From the NCBI GenBank assembly GCA_036495715.1, contig DASXML010000051.1:110921-174920 (forward strand): a stretch of 64,000 bases of DNA. Direction: 5' to 3'. The position numbers and the translations under genes were made by a program. Positions 25,221-33,347 of this stretch are shown here, piece after piece; the first letter of the stretch is position 1; each line of letters begins with the position of its first letter. The stretch comes from Scandinavium sp036495715 (lineage in GTDB: Bacteria; Pseudomonadota; Gammaproteobacteria; Enterobacterales; Enterobacteriaceae). A model generated the notes under the pieces. The model searched no databases, was not told the origin of the DNA, and saw only the letters and a program-made list of their open reading frames with translations.

Positions 25221-26756
25221 CTATCCAGCGCTGAGCGTTTTCGTCGCCGCCCTTTCTGCCGGCAAATCGTTTAATTGCGCCCACGAATAGCCCGTCAAAT
25301 CTTCGACGATGGCTTTTGCTTCCGGCGTGATGGCTTTCGCGTCGCCGGTCGCTTTCATCCGCTCCACTTCCGCCACAAAAATACCGTGGGTTTTCTTGTT
25401 CAAATGGAAGGTACAGGCCTGCCAGAAAGCAAACAGCAGCAAGACCGCAGTTCCGGCAAACAGCAACAGCGCGATGGTGTTGATCGCTTCCTGAGGCTGC
25501 ACCTGGCTGCCTTTGACAAACCCGCCGGTCTGCAACAACAGACCGACAACGAACGTGGCGATCGCGACCGTGGTTTTACGCGAGAATGTCATCACCGCCG
25601 CAAACAGCCCTTCGCGGCGTTTATGGCTGATCATTTCGTCAATATCAGGAATGAATGGAAAAACGTTCCAGGGGGTAAATTCCAGTACACAACGCCCGAC
25701 CTGATAGACCGCCGCGAGGATCAACAACAGCATGACTTTGTTGTCGGTCGGGAACTGGTAGATAAGGAACAGCCCGGCGAGACAAATAAGCATCACTGAA
25801 TAGCCGAACATATACAGGCGTGAAGGACCAAACTTGATGATCGCCAGACCCGCGATGAGCGTCACAGGCAACCCCACAATACTCATCGACAGCAGCGTTC
25901 CGGCCAAGGCAGAGGAGACGTTCAGGCAGTAAACGCAGAAGAACACAAACACCGTGTTATAGACATCTTTTGCCGTGAAGGAGAAGATATAAATCGCCAG
26001 ATGTTTACGAAACGCGCGGACTTTCAGCGTCGAGGCGTACTCTTTGAACAGCAGGCCGACTTTATTCATCCGCTCTAAAAGTGACATTGTCACGCTATCT
26101 TTTTCAAGCTCCGCCATCATTTCCGCTGTGAGTTCCCGCTCCCACGTTACCTTCCACGAAATAAAGACGCAGGCCATAAAGGCGACGGCGAACACGATGC
26201 CGTTAATTAAATAGGCATTGGCGTTATGCTCACCGAAATAGCTAATCAACAGACCCGGAATAAACGTGGCTAAAAACGTACCGGAGGCTGATAAAAACAT
26301 TCGGCAGGTCGACAATTTGGTCCGTGAATTAAAATCTTTAGTCATCTCTGACGGCAACGTTTCCCACGGGATCAATACCATCGCGGCGATCACTTCAAAT
26401 GCCAGATAGACCGCCAGGTAAAAACCGTAAGACATACCGTCGAGCCACAACAGCGCATACACCAGCATCAGCGGCGCGCCAATCAATAAAAAGAAGCGGC
26501 GACGACCGAATTTCTTGCCGAAATAGTTTTTATAAAAGTGATCGGTAAAACTGCCCATAAACAAGCTGACGACCGCATCAACAATGCGGGCAATCGCCAC
26601 GATAGAGGCCGCCTCCATTGGCGAGAGGCCAACAAAGGTGGTGTAGAAAAACAATAACCAGGCGCCAATCACCGTAAATGCGCCACCGCCCATAATATCC
26701 GTCAGACCATAGCCAATACTCACCGGGATGGTGATATTTTTATTCTTGCGGGTCAT
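25221..26756 (-). CDS. GPH-type sugar (glycoside/uronide) transporter
   Basis: The 511-residue, twelve-helix transporter belongs to the glycoside-pentoside-hexuronide:cation symporter family. Cytoplasmic loop 2-3 carries MGSFTDHFYKNYFGKKFGRR and helix 4 starts VLIPWETLPSEM. ATG 26756 is chosen: AAGGA lies 6 bp upstream, whereas a TTG two codons earlier does not fit. It sits between rspA and ydfI on the same strand. It therefore probably imports a mannonate- or glucuronide-type substrate for them, or exports an intermediate. It replaces rspB of the E. coli operon. Confidence 0.88.
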   Translation of the reverse strand: MTRKNKNITIPVSIGYGLTDIMGGGAFTVIGAWLLFFYTTFVGLSPMEAASIVAIARIVDAVVSLFMGSFTDHFYKNYFGKKFGRRRFFLLIGAPLMLVYALLWLDGMSYGFYLAVYLAFEVIAAMVLIPWETLPSEMTKDFNSRTKLSTCRMFLSASGTFLATFIPGLLISYFGEHNANAYLINGIVFAVAFMACVFISWKVTWERELTAEMMAELEKDSVTMSLLERMNKVGLLFKEYASTLKVRAFRKHLAIYIFSFTAKDVYNTVFVFFCVYCLNVSSALAGTLLSMSIVGLPVTLIAGLAIIKFGPSRLYMFGYSVMLICLAGLFLIYQFPTDNKVMLLLILAAVYQVGRCVLEFTPWNVFPFIPDIDEMISHKRREGLFAAVMTFSRKTTVAIATFVVGLLLQTGGFVKGSQVQPQEAINTIALLLFAGTAVLLLFAFWQACTFHLNKKTHGIFVAEVERMKATGDAKAITPEAKAIVEDLTGYSWAQLNDLPAERAATKTLSAG

Positions 26757-26785
26757 GCTCAATCCTTAAATAATGAGAAGACATG

Positions 26786-26830
26786 GCGATTTCATGCTTA
26801 TTACAGACTTTTTATTGCGCATGAAATCGC
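26786..26830. repeat. Long inverted repeat between rspA and the GPH transporter gene
   Basis: GCGATTTCATGC pairs perfectly over 12 bp with GCATGAAATCGC, loop 21 nt. It lies in the 112-bp gap of the minus-strand rsp gene set and resembles in geometry the 11-bp inverted repeat at 25106-25147. It is probably an mRNA segmental-stability or attenuation stem. Confidence 0.6.
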
Positions 26831-26868
26831 GATTGGCAGGCAGCTCCGTTACGCTTATTTTTGACTTC

Positions 26869-28083
26869 TTACCAGTTCCACAACGTTCCGTCTTCCAGAC
26901 GGGCTACCGGGAGATACGCCGGGTCATACGGATATTTCGCCGCCAGCTTTTCGTCAAACTCAATGCCTAAGCCCGGTTTATCGCCTGGATGCATGTAGCC
27001 ATTGTCGAAGGTCCAGTTATGCGGGAACACGTCCAGCATTTGATCCGAGTAGCCCATGTATTCCTGCACGCCAAAATTCGGCACCCACAGATCAAAATGC
27101 AGCGCCGCCGCCATACAAACCGGTGATAAATCGGACGGGCCATGTGAGCCCGTGCGCACCTGATACAGTGAGGCAAAATCAGCGATGCGCCGCATGCCGG
27201 TAATACCACCTGCATGGGTGATGGTGGTGCGGATATAGTCGATCAGCTGCTCTTCAATCAGCTGTTTGCAATCCCAGATGCTGTTGAACACTTCTCCCAC
27301 CGCAATCGGCGTGACGGTGTGTTGCCGAATCAGTCGGAAACACGCCTGATTCTCGGCAGGCGTCGGATCTTCCATCCAGAACAGACGGTAATCTTCGATA
27401 CTTTTACCGAAACGCGCGGCTTCAATCGGCGTCAGGCGGTGATGCATGTCGTGCAACAGATGCTCGTTGAAGCCGAATTTTTCGCGAACCGCATCGAACA
27501 ATTTTGGCGTGAAATCGAGGTATTTTTCAGTCGACCACAACTGTTCTTCCGGCCACTGGCCTTTGGTCGCCGGTTCATACGCCTGCCCTTTGCCCTTCGC
27601 CATACCGTAGGTGGTTTTCATTCCCGGCACGCCGCACTGCACGCGGATCGCTTTGAAGCCCTGCTCTTTGTGTCGCGCGTAGTCGTCCAGCACTTCATCA
27701 ATGGTATGCCCGGTGGTGTGGCAATAGACCATCACCCCTTCGCGGGATGCGCCGCCGAGCAACTGATACAGCGGCATATTTGCGGCTTTGGCTTTGATAT
27801 CCCACAGCGCCATATCAACAGCGGAAATCGCCGACATGGTCACCGGGCCACGACGCCAGTACGCTCCCTTATAAAAGAACTGCCAGATATCTTCGATGCG
27901 GTGCGCATCACGCCCAATCAACTGCGGACAGAGATGGTCTTTCAAATACGAGGCCACTGACAGCTCGCGCCCGTTTAGCGTGGCGTCGCCCAGCCCTGTG
28001 ATCCCGTCTTCGGTGGTGATTTTTAACGTGACAAAGTTACGTCCCGGACACGTGACAAATACGTCTGCTGCAACAATCTTCAT
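26869..28083 (-). CDS. rspA: RspA/ManD, D-mannonate dehydratase-family enolase
   Basis: The protein has 404 residues from ATG 28083, equal to E. coli RspA; a TTG two codons upstream is not used here. The enolase-superfamily barrel has Mg2+-ligand region LLHDMHHRLTP (about residue 210), FWMEDPTPAEN (about 235) and AVGEVFNS (about 262). RspA/ManD enzymes dehydrate D-mannonate, and some D-gluconate, to 2-keto-3-deoxygluconate. In E. coli rspAB was also linked to lowered homoserine-lactone signalling. An operator-like motif is 51 bp upstream. Confidence 0.95.
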   Translation of the reverse strand: MKIVAADVFVTCPGRNFVTLKITTEDGITGLGDATLNGRELSVASYLKDHLCPQLIGRDAHRIEDIWQFFYKGAYWRRGPVTMSAISAVDMALWDIKAKAANMPLYQLLGGASREGVMVYCHTTGHTIDEVLDDYARHKEQGFKAIRVQCGVPGMKTTYGMAKGKGQAYEPATKGQWPEEQLWSTEKYLDFTPKLFDAVREKFGFNEHLLHDMHHRLTPIEAARFGKSIEDYRLFWMEDPTPAENQACFRLIRQHTVTPIAVGEVFNSIWDCKQLIEEQLIDYIRTTITHAGGITGMRRIADFASLYQVRTGSHGPSDLSPVCMAAALHFDLWVPNFGVQEYMGYSDQMLDVFPHNWTFDNGYMHPGDKPGLGIEFDEKLAAKYPYDPAYLPVARLEDGTLWNW

Positions 28084-28133
28084 GTTCAATCCTTACGGCT
28101 TATCGTTGATGAGGAAATAGTGTGCCCACAACA

Positions 28134-28147
28134 ACTACCATACAAGT
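28134..28147. promoter_or_regulatory. Candidate RspR operator at rspA
   Basis: ACTACCATACAAGT is identical to the copy at 29600-29613 before the neighbouring MFS gene. A weaker CCATACTAGAAT copy is found before ydfI. The shared motif in promoters of one catabolic module, with a GntR regulator nearby, suggests the RspR site. Confidence 0.55.
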
Positions 28148-28243
28148 ATATAAAACGAAAAAAGCCCAACGGATCACAAAAAAAGAGGCGTTAATGAGAG
28201 GGTTGCCCGACGGGATGTAGCAGCGCCGGGCCAGAAGAAAGGA

Positions 28244-29527
28244 TTACTCGATGCGGTCTTTAACGATAAAGAAGTAGCACAGCGCGCCGGTAAAGGTGAC
28301 GCAGGCGGCAATTACCAGTGCCAGATTAAAGGAGTGCGTGGTGTCCACCACCCAGCCGGTGACGATTGGCGCGAACGAGGCAAACACGAAGCTGCCGAAG
28401 TTCTGAATAGCCGCAACAGACGCTACTTTGGTTTCCGCTACCATCACCTGAACCAGACCCCACGCGGAGGTTCCTGCAAAGTGGACGCAGAACAAGGCCA
28501 TCGAGATAAACGCCACAGCCTGAGTCGGTGTGGAAGATTGCACCACCAGCAACGTGCCGAGCGCAGAAAGGATAAGGCCGAGGACAATCGCCGTTTTACG
28601 GGTTTTCGCCAGATCGTAACCGCGACGTGCCAGCGAATCGACCACGAATCCATTAGTCCACATCCCGACGGCCGCCGCCAGGAATGGGATCGCCGCCACC
28701 CAACCGGTTTTCGCAAGGCTAAATCCCTGCTCTGCCTGTAAATAGCCCGGCAGCCACGCGATATAGAGCCAACCGGTGTAGTTCACGCCAGAGAAACCGA
28801 GGATCATGCCCCAGGTGGTACAGCGTTTAAACAGCGCCAGCCATTCGCTAAACGCCAGTTTCGGTTTCGCAGTCGCAGGCGCGGAAAGATAGTCACGTTC
28901 GTTTTGATTGAGGCTGAACTGCGCGCGGTTGCGATACCACACATACCAGCAAACGCCGACGATAATGCCTGCGAGGCCAATCACCACGAACATCGTGCGC
29001 CAGCCCCAGGCAAGCTGCATCACCACCAGCGCAGGCGGCGCGAGAGCCTGGCCAATCACCGTTGAAGAGTTAAAAATACCCAGCGCCGTACCGCGTTCTT
29101 TTTGCACGTACCAGTCACTGATTGATTTCACGCCCGCGGGCATGAACGGCGCTTCACCGATGCCAAGCCCGATGCGCAGCAGAATAAAATGACTGAACGA
29201 GTTCACCACGCCGGTCAGTGCCTGCATAGCCGACCAGAAAATCAGACCTGCACCCAGCACCAGCCGTGGGCCAAAACGGTCAAGCAGGATCCCCGCAGGC
29301 AGTTGCGATAAACCATAAGAAAGGGAAAACGCCGACAGCAGCACGCCAAATTCGGTGGCGGATAAGCCCAGCTCACCGCGAATGGCTTCACCCGCCACGC
29401 TCAGCGATGAACGGTCAAGGAAGTTGACGAGTCCGGCGATAAACAGCAGCGCCAGGGTCACCGTCTGGATCGTTTTAATTCTCGCGGGCTTTGCCAGCGC
29501 CGCCTGTTCCACCACGTCAGTTGCCAT
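28244..29527 (-). CDS. MFS transporter of the anion:cation symporter type
   Basis: The 427-residue major facilitator has twelve helices. Motif A-like loop ILLDRFGPRLVLGAG (about residues 80-95) and LRIGLGIGEAPFMPAGVKSI place it in the ACS family with hexuronate, glucarate and galactonate transporters. The start at ATG 29527 follows CTGGAGTATTTT; an upstream in-frame extension of 28 residues is not membrane-like. It lies upstream of rspA on the same strand and shares a promoter motif with it. A sugar-acid substrate such as mannonate is therefore likely. It occupies the place of E. coli ydfJ, but I do not assert orthology. Confidence 0.88.
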   Translation of the reverse strand: MATDVVEQAALAKPARIKTIQTVTLALLFIAGLVNFLDRSSLSVAGEAIRGELGLSATEFGVLLSAFSLSYGLSQLPAGILLDRFGPRLVLGAGLIFWSAMQALTGVVNSFSHFILLRIGLGIGEAPFMPAGVKSISDWYVQKERGTALGIFNSSTVIGQALAPPALVVMQLAWGWRTMFVVIGLAGIIVGVCWYVWYRNRAQFSLNQNERDYLSAPATAKPKLAFSEWLALFKRCTTWGMILGFSGVNYTGWLYIAWLPGYLQAEQGFSLAKTGWVAAIPFLAAAVGMWTNGFVVDSLARRGYDLAKTRKTAIVLGLILSALGTLLVVQSSTPTQAVAFISMALFCVHFAGTSAWGLVQVMVAETKVASVAAIQNFGSFVFASFAPIVTGWVVDTTHSFNLALVIAACVTFTGALCYFFIVKDRIE

Positions 29528-29599
29528 AAAATACTCCAGGTCAGGATTGATCTCATCCGCCGTGATCCCCGGCGTTGGCCAACACTCTATACCTGAACT

Positions 29600-29613
29600 A
29601 CTACCATACAAGT
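29600..29613. promoter_or_regulatory. Candidate RspR operator at the MFS gene
   Basis: This is the second exact copy of ACTACCATACAAGT, 73 bp before the MFS start codon. See the copy at 28134-28147. Confidence 0.55.
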
Positions 29614-29699
29614 GACGATAACAAGAAAGCTCTTAACGATCACAATTTAGAAACATTCAGGATCTTCCCTTCGGTGTTTAAAGAGCCTTAAGCAGACGG

Positions 29700-30026
29700 T
29701 TAGCTTCGCCCCCAACCGGCGACAATAATGAGCATACCGCACAGCGCAATGGCCGCGCCCGCCCAGTCATACATGCTCAGACGCACGCCATCGACATAAC
29801 GCAGCCACAACAGCGCGGTACAGACATACACCCCGCCGTAGGCGGCATACACCCGACCGCTTGCCGCTGGATGCAGCGTCAGCAGCCAGACGAATAACGC
29901 CAGCGAGATGCCCGCAGGTAACAGCAACCACGCCGTTGCCCCGCGTTTCAGCCATAGCCACGGTAAATAGCAGCCGATGATTTCACACAGCGCGGTGGCA
30001 AAAAACAGCAAACTTGTTTTCAACAT
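29700..30026 (-). CDS. ynfA: YnfA, small four-helix membrane protein
   Basis: The 108-residue protein, equal to E. coli YnfA in length, has four hydrophobic helices and ends IALCGMLIIVAGWGRS. It belongs to the UPF0060 family. It has an SMR-like fold and was reported as a multidrug efflux protein in Shigella. It diverges from a small gene at 30138. The stop is 172 bp from the upstream MFS start; 29614-29699 holds nothing I can name. Confidence 0.94.
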   Translation of the reverse strand: MLKTSLLFFATALCEIIGCYLPWLWLKRGATAWLLLPAGISLALFVWLLTLHPAASGRVYAAYGGVYVCTALLWLRYVDGVRLSMYDWAGAAIALCGMLIIVAGWGRS

Positions 30027-30137
30027 GAACGATTATTTCTGGCGGTTGTCAGCAGAGTTGTTAAGGATAAATTAATCTTAGGCAAGGGAGAATCGCTTTT
30101 CTCTTTAACAGTCCGGTGGCCATTGAGGTGCAGTAAC

Positions 30138-30353
30138 ATGAGTATCGACAGAATGGCGAAGATGGTGCTACGGCGCCAGGGTATCGGAGTGAAGGACAAG
30201 GTCATTCGCTTTCGCGGCAACACCATTGTGTTTCACTACAACCAGGACGGCTACGATATTTCTATCAATGGACTGAAAACCAACTTCGTCAAAACCAAAG
30301 ACGTGAATGAAGCGGTGCGCATTTATAAAACAACCCTTAGCAGCGCCTGCTAA
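30138..30353 (+). CDS. Conserved small protein of unknown function
   Basis: The 71-residue basic, soluble product starts MSIDRMAKMVLRRQGIGVKD. GAGGTG lies 7 bp before ATG 30138. An upstream TTG would add five residues but lacks a ribosome site. The sequence alternates hydrophobic and charged residues (NTIVFHYNQDGYDISINGL) like a small beta-rich domain. I do not recognise the family. It sits alone between divergent ynfA and ynfB. Codon use is like the neighbours. Confidence 0.65.
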   Translation: MSIDRMAKMVLRRQGIGVKDKVIRFRGNTIVFHYNQDGYDISINGLKTNFVKTKDVNEAVRIYKTTLSSAC

Positions 30354-30459
30354 CAGCCCTTTACCGGGCCTTACCATTAGGGCGGGTATTCCCTGAGCAG
30401 GAGTTGGTGTAAACTCTGCGTGTGGGTTTACCGTTTTTATCACCCTAAAGGAAACAGCA

Positions 30460-30801
30460 ATGAAAGTGACCCTTAGCAAACGCCTGTGCCTGACGGCAAT
30501 GCTGACGCTGGGTGCCATCGTGTACACCGCGAGTGCATCTGCGGAGACCAGCAAGCTCATCATCGAATCGGGTGACGGCGCGCAGAGCAAACAGAATGCG
30601 GCGATGGACAAGGAGCAGTGGAACGACACCCGTTCTCTTCGTCAGAAGGTGAACACCCGCGCTGAAAAAGAGTGGGACAAAACCGATGTGGCCTTTGATT
30701 CGCGTGACAAATGCGAGCAAAGCACCAATCTGAACGCGTACTGGGAACCGAACACCCTGCGCTGTCTCGACAGAAATACCGGTCGTAAGCTCGTTCCGTA
30801 A
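30460..30801 (+). CDS. ynfB: YnfB, periplasmic DUF1283 protein
   Basis: The 113-residue protein, same length as E. coli YnfB, has a signal peptide (residues 1-28, cleavage ASASA-ET). The mature domain is charged with RDKCEQSTNLNAYWEPN and CLDRNTGRKLVP at the end, with two cysteines that may form a disulfide. Function is unknown. AAAGGAAACAGCA precedes the ATG. speG follows after 66 bp on the same strand. Confidence 0.92.
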   Translation: MKVTLSKRLCLTAMLTLGAIVYTASASAETSKLIIESGDGAQSKQNAAMDKEQWNDTRSLRQKVNTRAEKEWDKTDVAFDSRDKCEQSTNLNAYWEPNTLRCLDRNTGRKLVP

Positions 30802-30867
30802 TACCGATGGGCGCAGCTCTGCGCCCTTCTTCCCCGTTTGACCCGCTCATCTTATTAAGGAAATCAC

Positions 30868-31422
30868 ATGGCTGACGCTTATACCGTTAAGCTGCGCCCG
30901 CTGGAACGCGAAGATTTGCGCTTTGTTCACCAACTGGATAATAACGCCAGCGTGATGCGCTATTGGTTCGAAGAACCGTATGAAGCATTTGTTGAACTGT
31001 CGGATCTCTACGACAAACACATTCACGACCAAAGCGAACGCCGCTTTGTTATTGAATGCGATGGCGAAAAAGCGGGCTTGGTCGAGTTAGTGGAAATCAA
31101 CCACGTGCATCGCCGCGCCGAATTTCAAATCATTATCTCCCCAGACTCTCAGGGCAAAGGCCTTGCCACCAAAGCGGCACTGCTGGCGATGGATTACGGC
31201 TTTATGGTGTTGAACCTGTACAAGCTGTATTTGATTGTCGACACGGAAAACGAAAAAGCGATTCATATCTATCGCAAGCTCGGTTTTCAGGTGGAAGGCG
31301 AACTCATCCATGAGTTTTTCATCAACGGTGAATACCGTAATACCATTCGGATGTGCCTGTTCCAGCATCAATACTTGCCGAAACACAAAACGAACACGCT
31401 ACTCAAGCCAACGGCTCAGTAA
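30868..31422 (+). CDS. speG: SpeG, spermidine N-acetyltransferase
   Basis: The 184-residue GNAT acetyltransferase has acetyl-CoA loop SPDSQGKGLATKAA (about residues 90-103). The polyamine-site acidic residues are in MRYWFEEPYEAFVELSDLYDKH. It is close to E. coli SpeG (186 aa), a dodecamer that acetylates spermidine and spermine to prevent polyamine toxicity under stress. TTAAGGAAATCAC precedes the start. Its last 7 bp overlap the end of convergent ynfC. Confidence 0.96.
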   Translation: MADAYTVKLRPLEREDLRFVHQLDNNASVMRYWFEEPYEAFVELSDLYDKHIHDQSERRFVIECDGEKAGLVELVEINHVHRRAEFQIIISPDSQGKGLATKAALLAMDYGFMVLNLYKLYLIVDTENEKAIHIYRKLGFQVEGELIHEFFINGEYRNTIRMCLFQHQYLPKHKTNTLLKPTAQ

Positions 31423-32126
31423 TATTCAATGGTATTTTTGATGGTGTAATGCTGTGTCAGCGCCGGTTTTACACTGTCATCCACAATCTGCAAATCACAG
31501 CTCAGCGGATTATCGAGCCTGTCGTAATCGCAGGTTTGCGCCACGTTGCCGATGGTTTTCTCATTCAGAAAACTGACTGCCGTATAATCCAGCTTCTTAC
31601 GGGCATCTTTCGGTGGATTTGCAACGATTTTCAGCGTTTCCTTTCCACTGGTTGAGGTTTTCCCGAGCGGATAGCCCTCTTTGTCATAGCGATAGTCCAC
31701 CGTAAATTCCTTGCCGTGGGCCGCGACGACAAAGCCATTATCGTCAGTATCCCACGTCAATCCGGCGGCGGGCAGCCCGGCGAGTTGGCATTTCCCTTGC
31801 AGCAGAATGCGCTTTTGCTGGGTCGTACCGTCGACATAATAATTCGCGTCGAGCACAAGCGTCACGCCGGTGTTGTTCTCCAGATCGTGCATTTCAATCA
31901 AATCAAAACAGCCTTCCTGCGACAGTTTGGCGCTCACACGTTTGGTCACTTCGCCCTTTTCGTTCATCAACGTCTGGCTGAAATCTTTAACGGGGCCGCG
32001 CAGCGGATCGAAATCAAACTCATTGGAAAAACTCGCCATCTCTGGCGTAAATGCGGCCGGACCCGAGGCGTTATCACAGGCGGTGAGTACGCTTATCAAC
32101 GGCACTACAAACAGCAGTTTCTTCAC
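31416..32126 (-). CDS. ynfC: YnfC, lipoprotein (UPF0257)
   Basis: The protein is 236 residues from a GTG start at 32126, chosen because it gives the E. coli length and places lipobox LTAC (cysteine at about 17) properly. AAGGA lies upstream. The mature part has family blocks FTPEMASFSNEFDFDPLRGPV and LGKTSTSGKETL and ends YTIKNTIEYY. It is an envelope lipoprotein of unknown role. It converges on speG with a 7-bp overlap. Confidence 0.92.
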   Translation of the reverse strand: MKKLLFVVPLISVLTACDNASGPAAFTPEMASFSNEFDFDPLRGPVKDFSQTLMNEKGEVTKRVSAKLSQEGCFDLIEMHDLENNTGVTLVLDANYYVDGTTQQKRILLQGKCQLAGLPAAGLTWDTDDNGFVVAAHGKEFTVDYRYDKEGYPLGKTSTSGKETLKIVANPPKDARKKLDYTAVSFLNEKTIGNVAQTCDYDRLDNPLSCDLQIVDDSVKPALTQHYTIKNTIEYY

Positions 32127-32156
32127 AGACTGTCCTTCACGGTAGAATTTTCTCAA

Positions 32157-32516
32157 TCATAGTAGCAGATACAGCAACGGTATCGTCAGCGTATTCAACG
32201 GATTATATCATGCAGTTCATGAGGTTACTGCTTTGGGCTCCGCCATCACCCACGCGCCATGTTATGACGTTTATTTGCTTTTTTAGCGTCCGCAGAACAC
32301 TCGTCGCGTAAACCCAATGACCGACACAACGCAAAAAATGAAAATACATACACGTTAATTATTAAATATAGTCTTTATATACTGAGAAATAATTAGTTGT
32401 ATACGATGATCAGTTTAAACGATCGATAACAAAAAACTGATCTGAATTTCCAATTTTAAATAAGACGCTGACCCCGGTAAGTTAACCCGCATCATCCTCA
32501 GGATAGGGAAATCCGC
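32157..32516. other. AT-rich intergenic region between ynfC and a small membrane protein gene
   Basis: I see no convincing gene in these 360 bp. From about 32320 the sequence turns strongly AT-rich. An inverted repeat GATCAGTTT/AAACTGATC (32408-32442, 9-bp arms, 17-nt loop) precedes the next gene. The composition contrast with both neighbours suggests acquired DNA. Confidence 0.5.
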
Positions 32517-32858
32517 GTGCATTACAGTGCTGGTGCGAAATCATTAATATTATTCATGATGCTTATCTTTTTATTATTGATTATTTATATGTATTCACTC
32601 TTCACCCCCACCCGACCCAAACCCATCCCAACGATCAGTGCGCCACCACAAACGGTAGTCTGCGACATGTCGTCGGACCCGACATGGCGACTGTCAGAAA
32701 AAGAAATGGAGAATCTGTCCCTCAAGGTATTTAGCTTTAATAGCAATCACGTTTATTGTTTTAGAAAAATATCCGTGGGCTTGTGGGGCGTATATGAGGG
32801 GGAATTGCAATCAGAAACCTCAGCGTTATCTTCGCCGCCAAAACAGCCTCATCGTTGA
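32517..32858 (+). CDS. Hypothetical single-pass membrane protein
   Basis: The product is 113 residues from a GTG start with AGGGAAA upstream. Residues 8-30 form one strong hydrophobic helix (SLILFMMLIFLLLIIYMYSL). A proline-rich linker and a small hydrophilic domain with two cysteines (TVVCDMSS and VYCFRKI) follow. It ends in a low-complexity serine/proline tail. AT-rich codon use differs from ynfC and ynfD. I do not recognise it; the start codon is uncertain and the gene may be strain-specific. Confidence 0.5.
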   Translation: MHYSAGAKSLILFMMLIFLLLIIYMYSLFTPTRPKPIPTISAPPQTVVCDMSSDPTWRLSEKEMENLSLKVFSFNSNHVYCFRKISVGLWGVYEGELQSETSALSSPPKQPHR

Positions 32859-32954
32859 GATTTGTCTAAGAGTCGGCGTTGTGCCTCCCGCAAATACCGC
32901 GATTTACACCATGAGTGCTATGCTTTTACCTCACCGTAGCGAAAGGAGATGCGT

Positions 32955-33212
32955 ATGAAAAAGACTCAATGGCTATTTGCCCTGTTACTGACGAGCGCAA
33001 TGCCAGTACTGGCAGCAGCGCCGGAGTCCTGCGAGCGTGTGAAAGAGGATATTCAGCAAAAGATTGTTAACAACGGCGTGGAAGAATCCGCATTTACGCT
33101 GGACATCGTGCCGAATGACCAGGCTGACCACCCCGATGCGCAGGTCGTGGGACACTGCGCCAATGACACCTTTAAAATTCTCTACACCCGTAACGGCAAC
33201 GCTCAGCAGTAG
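32955..33212 (+). CDS. ynfD: YnfD, periplasmic DUF1161 protein
   Basis: The product is 85 residues from ATG 32955, which has AGGAG 6 bp upstream; an ATG two codons earlier overlaps that site. It has a signal peptide (MKKTQWLFALLLTSAMPVLA, cut before AAPES). The DUF1161 body has CERVKEDIQQKIVNNGVEES and VVGHCANDTFKI with two conserved cysteines. The role is unknown. Synteny with ynfE matches E. coli. Confidence 0.9.
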   Translation: MKKTQWLFALLLTSAMPVLAAAPESCERVKEDIQQKIVNNGVEESAFTLDIVPNDQADHPDAQVVGHCANDTFKILYTRNGNAQQ

Positions 33213-33234
33213 CTTCGGCCTTCAAACGAAAGAT

Positions 33235-33261
33235 ATTATCCCTGGATTGACCGGGGATAAT
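33235..33261 (+). terminator. Hairpin after ynfD
   Basis: ATTATCCC pairs with GGGATAAT around an 11-nt loop, 23 bp after the ynfD stop. It is followed by GTCTTCC rather than a pure T-tract, so it would be a weak terminator. Confidence 0.5.
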
Positions 33262-33347
33262 GTCTTCCTACCTCTAAGTAAGTAACATTCTTCCATCAAA
33301 AGTCGGGTTTTACGTCCGGTGGTATAACTAAAAAGATGGAGTGAGTG

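Noticed and set aside
32210..32311. 33-residue frame starting MQFMRLLLWAPPSP
   Set aside because: No ribosome-binding site and no coding signature beyond a chance frame.
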